A DNA stretch of 64,000 nt, from assembly GCA_963701015.1 (NCBI GenBank), contig OY969556.1, positions 3,596,001 to 3,660,000 on the forward strand, written 5' to 3'. Of the stretch, positions 1-8,528 are shown piece by piece; the first letter of the stretch is position 1; every line of letters begins with the position of its first letter. This stretch comes from MFD09286-c1 sp963701015. GTDB taxonomy: Bacteria > Bacteroidota > Bacteroidia > Bacteroidales > DTGW01. The position numbers and the translations under genes are program-made. The notes under the pieces are model-generated. The model saw only the letters and a program-made list of their open reading frames with translations, had not been told where the DNA came from and searched no databases.

Positions 1-843
1 TAGTTAACGCTAAATGCACAATCCAGTTTTCGCTGTAAATTCCTGACATGCCAATCCCGAAATAATTGCCATCGGTTTTGTTATAGCCAAAGTTAATTCC
101 GGGAACATATTCGGTTTTCAGCCAAAATCTTCGCGATTTACCACGTAACCTTGCGAAAAGCTTTGGTAATATAACTTGGGTTTAAATAATTCGGTACAAC
201 CTACCGGTGGGTAATTCACAGCTCCTTTGCAAACTTCTGCCGCATAATTCCTTTCATTGGTAAAACATTCATCAGCTTCCTTATTAATGGCATAACCTCT
301 GAATAGTCGGGAGTATTTACTTCCTGAAAAATTTAAAAATCTTGTGTAAAAATACCTTGCAGAATCGTTTTTTTCTAATAATTCGTAATATCGGCCTTTC
401 CAATAATCTATATCAGTATATTTTTCTGGTTCAAAACAATTTTTCTCAAATTCTGAAATAAAAAACTTTGCTCCGTCTTTGTTTTCCTGCGATAATGCAC
501 TTACAATACCATTATATAAATTCACCAATTCATCATCCGATGAACGAATAAAAATATCAGGTTCAACAATACTATCCTTATTGTACCAGTAATTTCGAGC
601 ATCTAAAAAAAAGAGGAAATTTTTTAAATTGCTTTTGCTTATCAATGCTCCCGTATCATTACGTACCGGAACCATCCAGCCATTTATTGGGTAACGATAA
701 AAGCCATTGGCATCGTCATATTGAAGCTTACTAACATAAATTTTACTGCATGAAGCTATGAACGGGAATAATATTACAATAATGAATATCTTATAATTAT
801 TGAATACAGTTTTAAAATAATTATTCAAGTCCAGTTCCTTCAT
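1..843 (-). CDS. Hypothetical lipoprotein, frameshifted and cut by the window edge
   Basis: Unrecognised protein. The open frame runs from ATG at 843 to TGA at 118 (241 aa). The N-terminus has a hydrophobic stretch ending in a lipobox-like IASC near residue 32, so it is probably a lipoprotein. The sequence beyond the stop still reads as protein in another frame: bases 117-1 on the minus strand encode KTEYVPGINFGYNKTDGN and more, with no stop, to the window edge. Adding one base to the A run at 124-127 joins the two frames (NREDF then WLKTEYVPG). I therefore call one gene with a one-base deletion, running off the left edge. The tail alternates polar and aromatic residues like a beta-strand-rich domain. 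The function is unknown. Confidence 0.6.
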
Positions 844-860
844 TATATAAAATTTAAAGT

Positions 861-944
861 TTCTCGATTTCGTTTCTCGATTTCGTTTCTCGATTTCGTT
901 TCTCGATTTCGTTTCTCGATTTCGTTTCTCGATTTCGTTTCTCG
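861..944. repeat. 13-bp tandem repeat, about 6.5 copies
   Basis: The unit TTCTCGATTTCGT is repeated six times without a mismatch (861-938), followed by a six-base partial copy (939-944). It lies between the start of the edge lipoprotein gene and the end of the DMT permease gene. Further TTTC/CCGTTT-rich, less regular sequence continues to about 1000. There is no spacer structure and no open frame across it. Confidence 0.95.
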
Positions 945-1000
945 TTTAACATTTTCAGTTTTTCTTTTACCGTTTCCCATTCTCCGTTTTCCGGTTTCCG

Positions 1001-1903
1001 TTAATCATATTCAGGTTCAATGGTAGTTTTATTAACCGGTCTTTTTCTCACTACAAGGTAAATTCCTAATAAAACAATTAAAGCACCGAAAATCTCAGGC
1101 AAAGTAAGAAATTCGCCAAGAACCGGTACAGCAATAATTGCAGTAACTACTGATTGTCCCAATAAAGTAACGGATGCAATGGTTGGTTTAATATGTCCAA
1201 GCGCCCAATTAATTGATAGCCAACCACCCAATTGAGAAATTAAACCCATGCTTATCAATGCCATCCAGCTTTTTGTGCTATATCCGATCATTTTCGATTG
1301 GGCTATTACACAAATTATAAACAGTACAATAGTACTCGAAATCATTGAAATTGAAGTAAACGAAACTGTATCGAGTGTATTGCGCACTTTCTGGGTTGTC
1401 AAAAAATAAGCTGCATAAAACATACTGGCAGCAATTGCAAGCATATTGCCTAAAGTTAATTTTGTATGATAGACTTTATCAATTCCTACAATTACAATTA
1501 CTCCGAAAATTGCGATGGCTGTACCCAACCAAAATATTGCCTTGGGCTTTTGCTTGAAAATAAAAATTGAACCCAGGCCAACCCATACCGGAGCCAGGTT
1601 CGCCAATAGAGTTGAAATTGCCGCTTTGGATAATAAAATGGAAGTATTCCACATGGCTATATCGCAAGCAAAAAGGCAGCCACAAACAATAGCAATTCCG
1701 GTAGACCGTTTATCAAGCCCTGTTTTTTTTCGTGTCAACCAAAGCGGAAGGATAGCAACGGATGCAATTGCCATACGGTAAAAAGCAGAAGCAAAACCGC
1801 TAACTGCAGCAAGTTTCACAAATATAGCCGACCAACCAATACATAACAAACCAAATATAAGTAAAACAAAAGGTAAAATAGTATGATTTCGCGATTGCCC
1901 CAT
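1001..1903 (-). CDS. DMT-superfamily (EamA) permease
   Basis: A 300-residue, strongly hydrophobic protein with about ten membrane segments arranged as two similar halves (about 15-140 and 152-286). This is the usual build of EamA-type drug/metabolite exporters. Typical features include the N-terminal segment ending in SAIFVKLA, the AFYRM motif at the second helix, and the paired loop APVWVGL in the first half. It ends with a short basic tail. The substrate cannot be deduced; family members export amino acids, nucleosides or other metabolites. ATG at 1903 is the only sensible start. It stands alone, upstream of the decayed sigma gene on the other strand. Confidence 0.85.
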   Translation of the reverse strand: MGQSRNHTILPFVLLIFGLLCIGWSAIFVKLAAVSGFASAFYRMAIASVAILPLWLTRKKTGLDKRSTGIAIVCGCLFACDIAMWNTSILLSKAAISTLLANLAPVWVGLGSIFIFKQKPKAIFWLGTAIAIFGVIVIVGIDKVYHTKLTLGNMLAIAASMFYAAYFLTTQKVRNTLDTVSFTSISMISSTIVLFIICVIAQSKMIGYSTKSWMALISMGLISQLGGWLSINWALGHIKPTIASVTLLGQSVVTAIIAVPVLGEFLTLPEIFGALIVLLGIYLVVRKRPVNKTTIEPEYD

Positions 1904-2045
1904 AAAAAATTATTGTGCAGCTAAGGTAACAGAATTGCAGCAGATGAAAAAATACACGCAAATTTTTTAAAATAATTGCAACTCCATGCAACCTTTGCAT
2001 TAATTTTTGAATTATAATTGAAACCCAGATACAAAAACAAATTTT

Positions 2046-2446
2046 TTGGACGAGCAAAAATTAATATCTCAGTGCATTAAAGGAAAAGAATGGGAACAAA
2101 AGCAATTATACGATTGCTTTGCTACACAAATGTTCCGCATATGTTTGCGTTATACCGGAAATTATATGGATGCCGAAGACATTATGATTACGGCATTTCA
2201 TAAAGTTTTTAAAAAAATTGGCAATTTTGAATATAGAGGAAATAATAGCCTTTCGAAATGGATTAAAACGATAATGATAAATGAATCGTTAATGTTCTTA
2301 AGAAATTCAAAAAAAATGATTCTTGAAAATTTTTAGTTGGATATTTAGTTCATAGAAAAGGTGATGCGATTCCAAAGAATTCTTGGTAGCGGGGTCTTGA
2401 TATGCCGGCAGGAGATAACTTCAGAATAGATTATATACAACTATAA
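2046..2446 (+). pseudogene. Decayed ECF sigma-70 factor (region 2 plus remnant of region 4)
   Basis: The first 96 codons (2046-2336, TTG start) form a recognisable ECF region 2: RICLRYTGNYMDAEDIMITA matches the region 2.1-2.2 helix, and SLSKWIKTIMINESLMFLR matches 2.3-2.4. A stop then follows an eight-A run and an AT-rich stretch. In a different frame, 2396-2446 encodes LDMPAGDNFRIDYIQL and a stop, which resembles the start of region 4 in Bacteroidota ECF factors (LPxGYRxVFNLY). The DNA-binding helix-turn-helix is missing. I read this as a gene eroded by more than one lesion. It could instead be a short protein made of region 2 only. Confidence 0.6.
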
Positions 2447-2468
2447 GGTAAAAATTCAAAGAACAAAG

Positions 2469-2476
2469 TATATTTG
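2469..2476 (+). promoter_or_regulatory. Candidate Bacteroidota -7 element
   Basis: TATATTTG fits the TAnnTTTG consensus and lies 62 bases before the 2539 start. I see no matching TTTG at the -33 position, so this is weak. It would serve the three-gene unit of secreted protein, TonB receptor and lipoprotein. Confidence 0.3.
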
Positions 2477-2538
2477 AAATTGGAATAAAAAATAAATTCT
2501 TTTAATCTTCATGATTTTTAAATATCAATAATTAATAA

Positions 2539-3600
2539 ATGTTTAAAAAATATTTCCTGATTTATATAATTTCTATTGCAATTCCAATTAAAGGATTAGG
2601 GCAAAAATTTATAAGCGATTCATTAGTGGTTGGTTTTGGTACTGATAATCTTAAGAAGATTGATGCAACTATTGATACCATAATTGATAAACGAAATTTA
2701 AAACCAAATTGTATTAATATTTCTGAAAGGTCGAAGTATTATAATATTCCTATTGACTATTTTATATTAACATCAAAGCCATTGTCTTCTGAGATAAGTG
2801 GAATGTTTTTAAAGAAAAATGATTCCTTAATCAGTAAAAAATTCAGTTTAGAAATTAAGGAATTTAATATAACTGGCAAATCACAGCTTTTTAAAAGCAA
2901 CTATACCTGCAACTCCATAATTTCAGTTTATTCTGTTGATTCAAATAGAAAAGTATATAATGGAACACTTGTATATGAAATCCAGAATGCAGTGAAGAAA
3001 AATAAAAAGCAACCTGAAAAAGAATATGAAGAATTTATTGATTATTGGAAGAGTGACTTTGCAAGAGATATGAATGATATAGCTTCACATCCGGTTCACG
3101 ATTCAACATTTAAATTGCCAAATTTAATTCAAGTGAAATCAGGTTTCCGAAAGAATATGATCGCTTCTACTGATGTGGCATTTGGGAAGGATTCCTGGCT
3201 TATTGATGGAGAAATAATGTTTTCGCAGCCCGAACCGCAATCGATATTCTATCGACAGGGAAATATAATTCGATACAGGCACGAAACTAAATTCGAATCA
3301 CTGGAATTTTTAATAATAAATAAGCAATTCAACTACCGTATAAATGATAGGTTTGTTTTTATGATGAAAGAAAAATTATTCTGGGGATTAAACGATTGGA
3401 GCAACAATGAATATAGTAAACATGGAATTCAGGATATTATAATTCTCGATTTATCATTAAGCCAAAGTATAGTATATAATCCATTTTATAAACGAGGAAT
3501 AATTTGTGGAGTTGGAATTTTGGAAGATGTTACAGAAATATATTCTATTGGCGGAAAATTTAAGCCCTATATAATGGTTCAATTAGGTATAAAACTGTAG
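2539..3600 (+). CDS. Secreted protein of unknown function upstream of a TonB receptor
   Basis: A 353-residue protein I do not recognise. It begins with a signal peptide (about 1-21, ending GLGQ). Residues 25-190 are a charged domain rich in Lys and Ile. From about 195 the sequence has short alternating strands and ends in IMVQLGIKL, like the last strand of an outer-membrane or surface beta-sheet protein. It is followed after four bases by the TonB receptor, so the two are almost certainly co-transcribed, and it may be an accessory of that receptor. The decayed sigma gene just upstream may once have controlled this unit. Confidence 0.6.
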   Translation: MFKKYFLIYIISIAIPIKGLGQKFISDSLVVGFGTDNLKKIDATIDTIIDKRNLKPNCINISERSKYYNIPIDYFILTSKPLSSEISGMFLKKNDSLISKKFSLEIKEFNITGKSQLFKSNYTCNSIISVYSVDSNRKVYNGTLVYEIQNAVKKNKKQPEKEYEEFIDYWKSDFARDMNDIASHPVHDSTFKLPNLIQVKSGFRKNMIASTDVAFGKDSWLIDGEIMFSQPEPQSIFYRQGNIIRYRHETKFESLEFLIINKQFNYRINDRFVFMMKEKLFWGLNDWSNNEYSKHGIQDIIILDLSLSQSIVYNPFYKRGIICGVGILEDVTEIYSIGGKFKPYIMVQLGIKL

Positions 3601-3604
3601 CGAT

Positions 3605-5959
3605 ATGAGGAAGATAATTTTTATATCGTATTTTTTAGTTTGTATATCAGGGTTGTTGTTAGGCCAGACTTATACAATTTCGGGTTATGTAACCGATAAA
3701 GAAACCCGCGAAACATTAATTGGTGTAACTGTTTTGGTTAAAGAAACACATCAGGTTACAGCTTCGGACAATAATGGATTTTTCAGGCTTTTAGATATTA
3801 AAAATGGTATATATAATTTGCAATTTTCATATGTTGGATATGCGAAATTAGAAAGAAAAATTCAAGTACAAAATAAAAGTATTTTATTATCCGAAACTAA
3901 ACTTAGCCCTGAAATAGTAACACTTAACGATGTAACTATTATAGCCATGCGGGCAGATTCAGTTGGAGATAAAGATGTTGAAACTTCGCAATTAAAAATA
4001 TCGTCTAATACTATTAAAAATATCCCTACAGCCAATGGTGATGTATTTAAGGCCATTAAATTTCTTCCTGGTGTAGAAGCTACCGATGCGTTTTCACCAT
4101 TATATTCTGTCCGTGGTGGCGACCCTTCTGGAAACCTTGTGCTACTTGATGGAGTTACTATATATAACCCATATCATTTTGCAACCGCTGATGGATTATT
4201 TAATATTCAAAGCATAAAGGATATTGACTTATTTTTAGGAGGTTTTGGAGCCGAATATGGCGGTCGAAATTCTTCTATATTGTATATAACTACCAAAGAT
4301 GGCAATATGGATAAATTGCATGGCGAAGTTGAACCTACAACCACACATACTAAAGTTTTTCTTGAATTCCCGGTTGGGAAAAAAGGCTCAATGATGGTTG
4401 CCGGACGCTATTTTTATAATTTGCCAATGCGTTTTGTACTTGGGGATAATAGCTATTTTTACGATTTTAATCTTTCTTATACCAATCGATTAAACGACAG
4501 GAACCGCCTAACAATAAAGCTTTTTAATTCACAGGACAATTCAAATCTATCCTTTGGACGTTATTTTACTTATTTGGACAATGCATTTAATACAGATATA
4601 TATAAGGATATGCAGTTATCGGATATAAATAACTGGACAAATAAAATAGCCACTGCTTATTTGAAAACCATTATAAGCCCAGATATATATTTAAAAACCC
4701 AGGTATATGGCTCATTTCATACAGCAAATGTAAGTTCAGAAATGAATTTCAAATATAAATTCGATTCAACCAGCGCTCCAATACAATTGACATATAGTTC
4801 AAAATTCGCAAGTAAAATTGATGACGTTTGTGCTAAATCAGAACTCAGTATTAAAACTGACACTATTAATACTTTTCATCTGGGGTTTGAATTGAATAGT
4901 TATTATTTCAGTAATTTTGCAGAGTTACAACAAATCGGTAATGGTTTAAGTATTCGTCAGCCTTCATTGTTTGCAGGTTACGCTGAAGATAAACTGCATT
5001 TTGGAAATTTAATAATTCGTCCAGGTTTAAGGGTATCGCGTTATTCTTATTACAACCGTTGGGAATATGAACCCCGCGTTAATTTGTCACTTAACCTGCC
5101 TTTTGACTTTAAATTTAAAGCTGCATGGGGAATTTATTACCAGTACATTATAAGTATGAACACTCAGGAATATGAGATAAGTCAGTTTCTAGATTATTAT
5201 TATCCTTTGAAAAATAATGCTCCTACAAAATCACTGCATTATATTACAGGATTAGAAAAACCAATTGGTATAAATTCAGTTCTTTCATTTAATGCTTATT
5301 ATATTGATATGCCCGTAACTTATACCTTTGATATGAACTTAGACCAGTTGCAGGCAAGTACTTTTTCGGATAAATTACAACAAGGCACCGGGAAATCATA
5401 TGGAATTGAATTAATGTGGAAAGGTCAATATAAAAATCTCTCCGGTTGGATAAGTTATGGATTAAGCCGAAGTACCCGCAGTTATCCATATATAGATGCA
5501 GGTAAACCTTTCTTATTTGATTTCGACCGGACTCAATCATTTAAAGCAGTTTTAAGTTATAAAATAACACCTGATATAACATATAATTCAAGCCTGGTAA
5601 TGCAAAGCGGACTTCCAATTACCATAGAAACTACTTTACAAAATTATTACTATTATAACCCTTCAAATGGTTCAATTTCAGAATATCCATTTGGTGTAGA
5701 AAATAATAAAAATAATGCCCGTTTACCTATGGATATAGATTTGGATTTTGGTGTAGTGAAGAGAATAAGAAGTGGATTTGGCGCTGATTTAGCCGAATTT
5801 TTAAAGGCCGATCGTTCCTACCTTACAGTAACAATTGGCAATATTTTATTTTTACATAGAAATGTTATATGGTACTTTCCATATGGTGGAAACAGCTATA
5901 TCCCTATTGGTTTGAATTATTTTCCAACTGTTACATTTGGTTATGTGGTTAAATTTTAA
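3605..5959 (+). CDS. TonB-dependent receptor with carboxypeptidase-D-like N-terminal domain
   Basis: A 784-residue outer-membrane receptor. A signal peptide (1-20, ending LLGQ) is followed by a carboxypeptidase-regulatory-like beta-sandwich (about 22-105; SGYVTDKETRETLIGVTV, FSYVGYAK). The plug domain follows (about 125-240), with NIPTANGDVFKAIKFLPGVE, YSVRGGDPSGNLVLLDGV and FGAEYGGRNSS. The rest is a 22-strand-type barrel ending in Phe (TFGYVVKF). There is no SusD partner. Instead a DUF4249-like lipoprotein follows 12 bases later, a pairing common in Bacteroidota. The ligand is not evident from the sequence; iron chelates, peptides or small organics are all possible. Confidence 0.93.
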   Translation: MRKIIFISYFLVCISGLLLGQTYTISGYVTDKETRETLIGVTVLVKETHQVTASDNNGFFRLLDIKNGIYNLQFSYVGYAKLERKIQVQNKSILLSETKLSPEIVTLNDVTIIAMRADSVGDKDVETSQLKISSNTIKNIPTANGDVFKAIKFLPGVEATDAFSPLYSVRGGDPSGNLVLLDGVTIYNPYHFATADGLFNIQSIKDIDLFLGGFGAEYGGRNSSILYITTKDGNMDKLHGEVEPTTTHTKVFLEFPVGKKGSMMVAGRYFYNLPMRFVLGDNSYFYDFNLSYTNRLNDRNRLTIKLFNSQDNSNLSFGRYFTYLDNAFNTDIYKDMQLSDINNWTNKIATAYLKTIISPDIYLKTQVYGSFHTANVSSEMNFKYKFDSTSAPIQLTYSSKFASKIDDVCAKSELSIKTDTINTFHLGFELNSYYFSNFAELQQIGNGLSIRQPSLFAGYAEDKLHFGNLIIRPGLRVSRYSYYNRWEYEPRVNLSLNLPFDFKFKAAWGIYYQYIISMNTQEYEISQFLDYYYPLKNNAPTKSLHYITGLEKPIGINSVLSFNAYYIDMPVTYTFDMNLDQLQASTFSDKLQQGTGKSYGIELMWKGQYKNLSGWISYGLSRSTRSYPYIDAGKPFLFDFDRTQSFKAVLSYKITPDITYNSSLVMQSGLPITIETTLQNYYYYNPSNGSISEYPFGVENNKNNARLPMDIDLDFGVVKRIRSGFGADLAEFLKADRSYLTVTIGNILFLHRNVIWYFPYGGNSYIPIGLNYFPTVTFGYVVKF

Positions 5960-5971
5960 ATTTTTATCACT

Positions 5972-6757
5972 ATGAAAAAGTTTCTATATTGTTTATTATT
6001 CCTAATTATTCAAATATTAATTTTAAGTGGGTGCAGTAAAGAAAAACTTTATGATTTTGTTATTGGACCTCAACCAACTTTTACAGGCGATCATCAGTTT
6101 GTGCCTGGTTTAAATATTTTTGGAGTAATACGCCCCGATTCATTGAACCAATTTTATATCGAAAAAGTTATTAAAGCTGTTAACAGTGTGGGTGATTCAA
6201 CTATTATATCAAATTTCAATGCAGTTATATACAAAATTAATAACAATATAATTTTAGATTCTCTTAGTTTTAATTTCAATTATCCTGATACAATATTTAA
6301 GAATCATCCTGTCAATTTTGAACCCCATCCTGGCAATCATTATAAGATTATATGCCAATCACCAGGTTTACCAATTTTAACAGCTGAAACAGTTTTTCCA
6401 AACCAGCCTGTTATTGAAAATAGTTCCATAAATATGAATGGAAATCATATCCAATTTTCAATACTTTCAGATACTACTTCATTTCTTTATGATATTTATT
6501 TAATAATGGGTAATAATCAAACTAATACTAGAGTTTTACGCGCAGCAACTGGAAATACTTATGTTGAATTAAACGCAGGTTTTCAAGTCAACAAAGGTTC
6601 AATATTATTGATTTATACTTATGATAAAAACCTTTCGGAATATTTAACAGCAGCTAATCTTTTTATAAAACCTAATACATACAGGCCACCATTTAGTACA
6701 GTTCAGAATGGTTATGGTTGTTTTGGTTCATTAAATCTCCTCTCTAAAACTTTGTAG
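5972..6757 (+). CDS. DUF4249-like lipoprotein, TonB receptor partner
   Basis: A 261-residue lipoprotein with signal peptide and lipobox LILSGC (Cys about 21). The body has the layout of DUF4249 proteins: an early beta-strand with VPGLNIFGVIRPDS, a pair of strands describing a value (FNAVIYKINNN), the central YKIICQSPGLPILTAETVFP, and a C-terminal NGYGCFGS near the end. DUF4249 genes regularly follow carboxypeptidase-D-type TonB receptors, and this one follows after 12 bases. It is probably a surface-exposed or periplasm-facing lipoprotein that helps the receptor. The family match is by pattern only. It is shorter than many DUF4249 proteins, which are often 280-400 aa. Confidence 0.65.
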   Translation: MKKFLYCLLFLIIQILILSGCSKEKLYDFVIGPQPTFTGDHQFVPGLNIFGVIRPDSLNQFYIEKVIKAVNSVGDSTIISNFNAVIYKINNNIILDSLSFNFNYPDTIFKNHPVNFEPHPGNHYKIICQSPGLPILTAETVFPNQPVIENSSINMNGNHIQFSILSDTTSFLYDIYLIMGNNQTNTRVLRAATGNTYVELNAGFQVNKGSILLIYTYDKNLSEYLTAANLFIKPNTYRPPFSTVQNGYGCFGSLNLLSKTL

Positions 6758-6834
6758 TATTATTTGATTTAATTAATCTATTTTTCATTATAATATTAAA
6801 CGGATCCAAATAAAAAGTTTTCCATAAAAAATCA

Positions 6835-6842
6835 TATTTTTG
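6835..6842 (+). promoter_or_regulatory. Candidate -7 element for argG
   Basis: TATTTTTG matches TAnnTTTG and lies 50 bases before the argG start. The -33 TTTG is not found at 19 bases upstream. The long AT-rich gap and the end of the TonB unit make a promoter here likely. Confidence 0.35.
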
Positions 6843-6892
6843 TAGCTTGATTTTGAACTATTACTTTTCAATCGATATAAATTCAAAATAAA

Positions 6893-8140
6893 ATGGCTAA
6901 AGAAAAAATTGTTTTGGCATACAGTGGAGGATTAGATACATCGGTAATCCTTAAATGGCTGCTTGATAAAGATTATGAAATTATTGCATATATTGCAGAT
7001 GTTGGTCAGGATGACGACTTTGAAGCTGCAAAAGAAAAAGCCTTAAAAATAGGCGCTTCGAAAGTATTTATTGAAGATTTAAAACGTGAACTGATTACCG
7101 ATTACGTTTTCCCGGCCATTAAAGCCAATGCTATTTACGAAGGTCGTTATATGCTGGGCACATCGCTCGCACGTCCAATTATAGCCAAGCGACAAATTGA
7201 AATTGCCATGCGTGAACATGCCAGCTATGTTGCACATGGTGCAACCGGCAAAGGCAATGACCAGGTTCGTTTCGAATTAACTTATTATGCGCTTAACCCA
7301 AAAATTAAAGTTATTGCTCCCTGGAAAATGCAAGAGTTCCTCGATCAGTTTAAAGGTCGTACAGATATGTTGAATTATGCCGAATCAAAAGGAATTCCGG
7401 TAAAAGCAACTTTAAAAAAACCATATAGCGAAGACGATAATTTAATCCATATCAGCCACGAAGCCGGTATTTTAGAAGATCCTAAGCATCCTTGCAGCGC
7501 AGATATGCTTACGAAAATGGTTCGTCCACAGGATGCCCCTGATAAAGATACTAAAATTGAAGTCCATTTTAAAGATGGCATTCCTGTAAAGGTCATCAAT
7601 AAAGACGATGGTTCAATTCAAACCGATCCTTTGGAATTATTCAATTATTTAAACAAAATAGGTGGTGAAAACGGAATTGGTTTGGTTGATATGGTTGAAA
7701 ACCGGTTTGTTGGAATTAAATCTCGTGGAGTTTATGAAACCCCTGGTGCAACGATTCTTCGTTTAGCCCACATGGATATTGAAGGTATTGCAATGGACCG
7801 TGAAGTTATGCGATTACGTAATATGCTGGCCGAAAAGTTTGCTGAGCTTATTTATAATGGATTCTGGTATAGCCCGGAAATGGACTTTTTGCTCGCGGCT
7901 ATTAACAAAAGCCAGGAATTGATTGATGGTATTGTTTATCTTACACTCTATAAAGGCAATGTTTTAGTGGATGGTCGCGAATCTCCAAGTTCGCTATATA
8001 ACAAAGATCTATCGAGTATGGATATTGAAGGAGGATTCGATCAGAAAGACAGTGCAGGGTTTATTAAAATTAATGCCGTTAGGTTAATGGCCCACAATGC
8101 AATTTTGCGTAAACAGAAAGTTGAGCCTTTTAAATCATAA
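6893..8140 (+). CDS. argG: Argininosuccinate synthase
   Basis: A cytoplasmic enzyme of arginine synthesis that joins citrulline and aspartate using ATP to give argininosuccinate. The 415-residue product is slightly longer than the usual 400. The N-type ATP-pyrophosphatase P-loop AYSGGLDTS is at residues 9-17. The conserved YMLGTSLARPIIAK (about 86-99), HGATGKGNDQVRFE (about 118-131) and SRGVYETPGA segments are all present. The gene stands alone, without argC, argB or argH next to it, and is followed by a strong hairpin terminator, so it is probably monocistronic. I saw no ARG-box-like palindrome upstream. Confidence 0.97.
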   Translation: MAKEKIVLAYSGGLDTSVILKWLLDKDYEIIAYIADVGQDDDFEAAKEKALKIGASKVFIEDLKRELITDYVFPAIKANAIYEGRYMLGTSLARPIIAKRQIEIAMREHASYVAHGATGKGNDQVRFELTYYALNPKIKVIAPWKMQEFLDQFKGRTDMLNYAESKGIPVKATLKKPYSEDDNLIHISHEAGILEDPKHPCSADMLTKMVRPQDAPDKDTKIEVHFKDGIPVKVINKDDGSIQTDPLELFNYLNKIGGENGIGLVDMVENRFVGIKSRGVYETPGATILRLAHMDIEGIAMDREVMRLRNMLAEKFAELIYNGFWYSPEMDFLLAAINKSQELIDGIVYLTLYKGNVLVDGRESPSSLYNKDLSSMDIEGGFDQKDSAGFIKINAVRLMAHNAILRKQKVEPFKS

Positions 8141-8164
8141 GGAATTTTGAAAATACTATAAATG

Positions 8165-8199
8165 AACGTTTCACTAATTTTAAGGTGAAACGTTTTTTT
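8165..8199 (+). terminator. Intrinsic terminator of argG
   Basis: A perfect 10-bp inverted repeat, AACGTTTCAC (8165-8174) with GTGAAACGTT (8185-8194), has a ten-base loop and runs directly into a T tract (8193-8199). It begins 24 bases after the argG stop codon. Confidence 0.9.
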
Positions 8200-8263
8200 G
8201 TGGCCTGTTGCAAAATTTTATAAGCAAAAAACTAGCAAAATAGTAAAATGGAAATCTATTGTA

Positions 8264-8491
8264 TTATTCTAATTCCTCGTAGTCAACGTATTCACCGTTA
8301 TCTTTATCGAATTTCTTTTTTTGTGGTTCAACTTCCTCAATAGTTACTTTACCACTTTTTGATTGAAAAGATTTTCCACCATTAGCCTTTGATGCTTTTG
8401 AAGTAAACAATTTAAATAGTTGCATTAAAGCTTTAACGAGGTAATAAAAAATAAATACAAAAAGCAGGAATGCAAAAAACGACTTGAACAT
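8264..8491 (-). CDS. DUF4834 small membrane protein
   Basis: A 75-residue protein with one N-terminal membrane helix (about 4-27, FFAFLLFVFIFYYLVKAL), a short basic linker, and the acidic C-terminal signature GKVTIEEVEPQKKK followed by GEYVDYEELE. This build and ending are what I recall of DUF4834, a small family confined to Bacteroidota. The function is unknown. The helix suggests an inner-membrane protein with a cytoplasmic tail. A TATCTTTG element (8508-8515, minus strand) lies just upstream and could give the gene its own promoter inside the minus-strand run. Confidence 0.85.
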   Translation of the reverse strand: MFKSFFAFLLFVFIFYYLVKALMQLFKLFTSKASKANGGKSFQSKSGKVTIEEVEPQKKKFDKDNGEYVDYEELE

Positions 8492-8507
8492 GACATTATA
8501 TTTTTGG

Positions 8508-8515
8508 CAAAGATA
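8508..8515 (-). promoter_or_regulatory. Candidate -7 element for the DUF4834 gene
   Basis: On the minus strand this reads TATCTTTG, matching TAnnTTTG, 16 bases upstream of the ATG at 8491. It sits between the stop of the DUF5723 gene and the DUF4834 start. No good -33 element was seen. Confidence 0.35.
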
Positions 8516-8528
8516 ACCAATCTTGATT

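Noticed and set aside
861..944. Possible CRISPR array
   Set aside because: The 13-base units are joined without spacers and there are no cas genes.
1800..2057. 85-codon frame on the minus strand
   Set aside because: It overlaps the DMT gene start and sigma remnant; composition is typical of a shadow frame.
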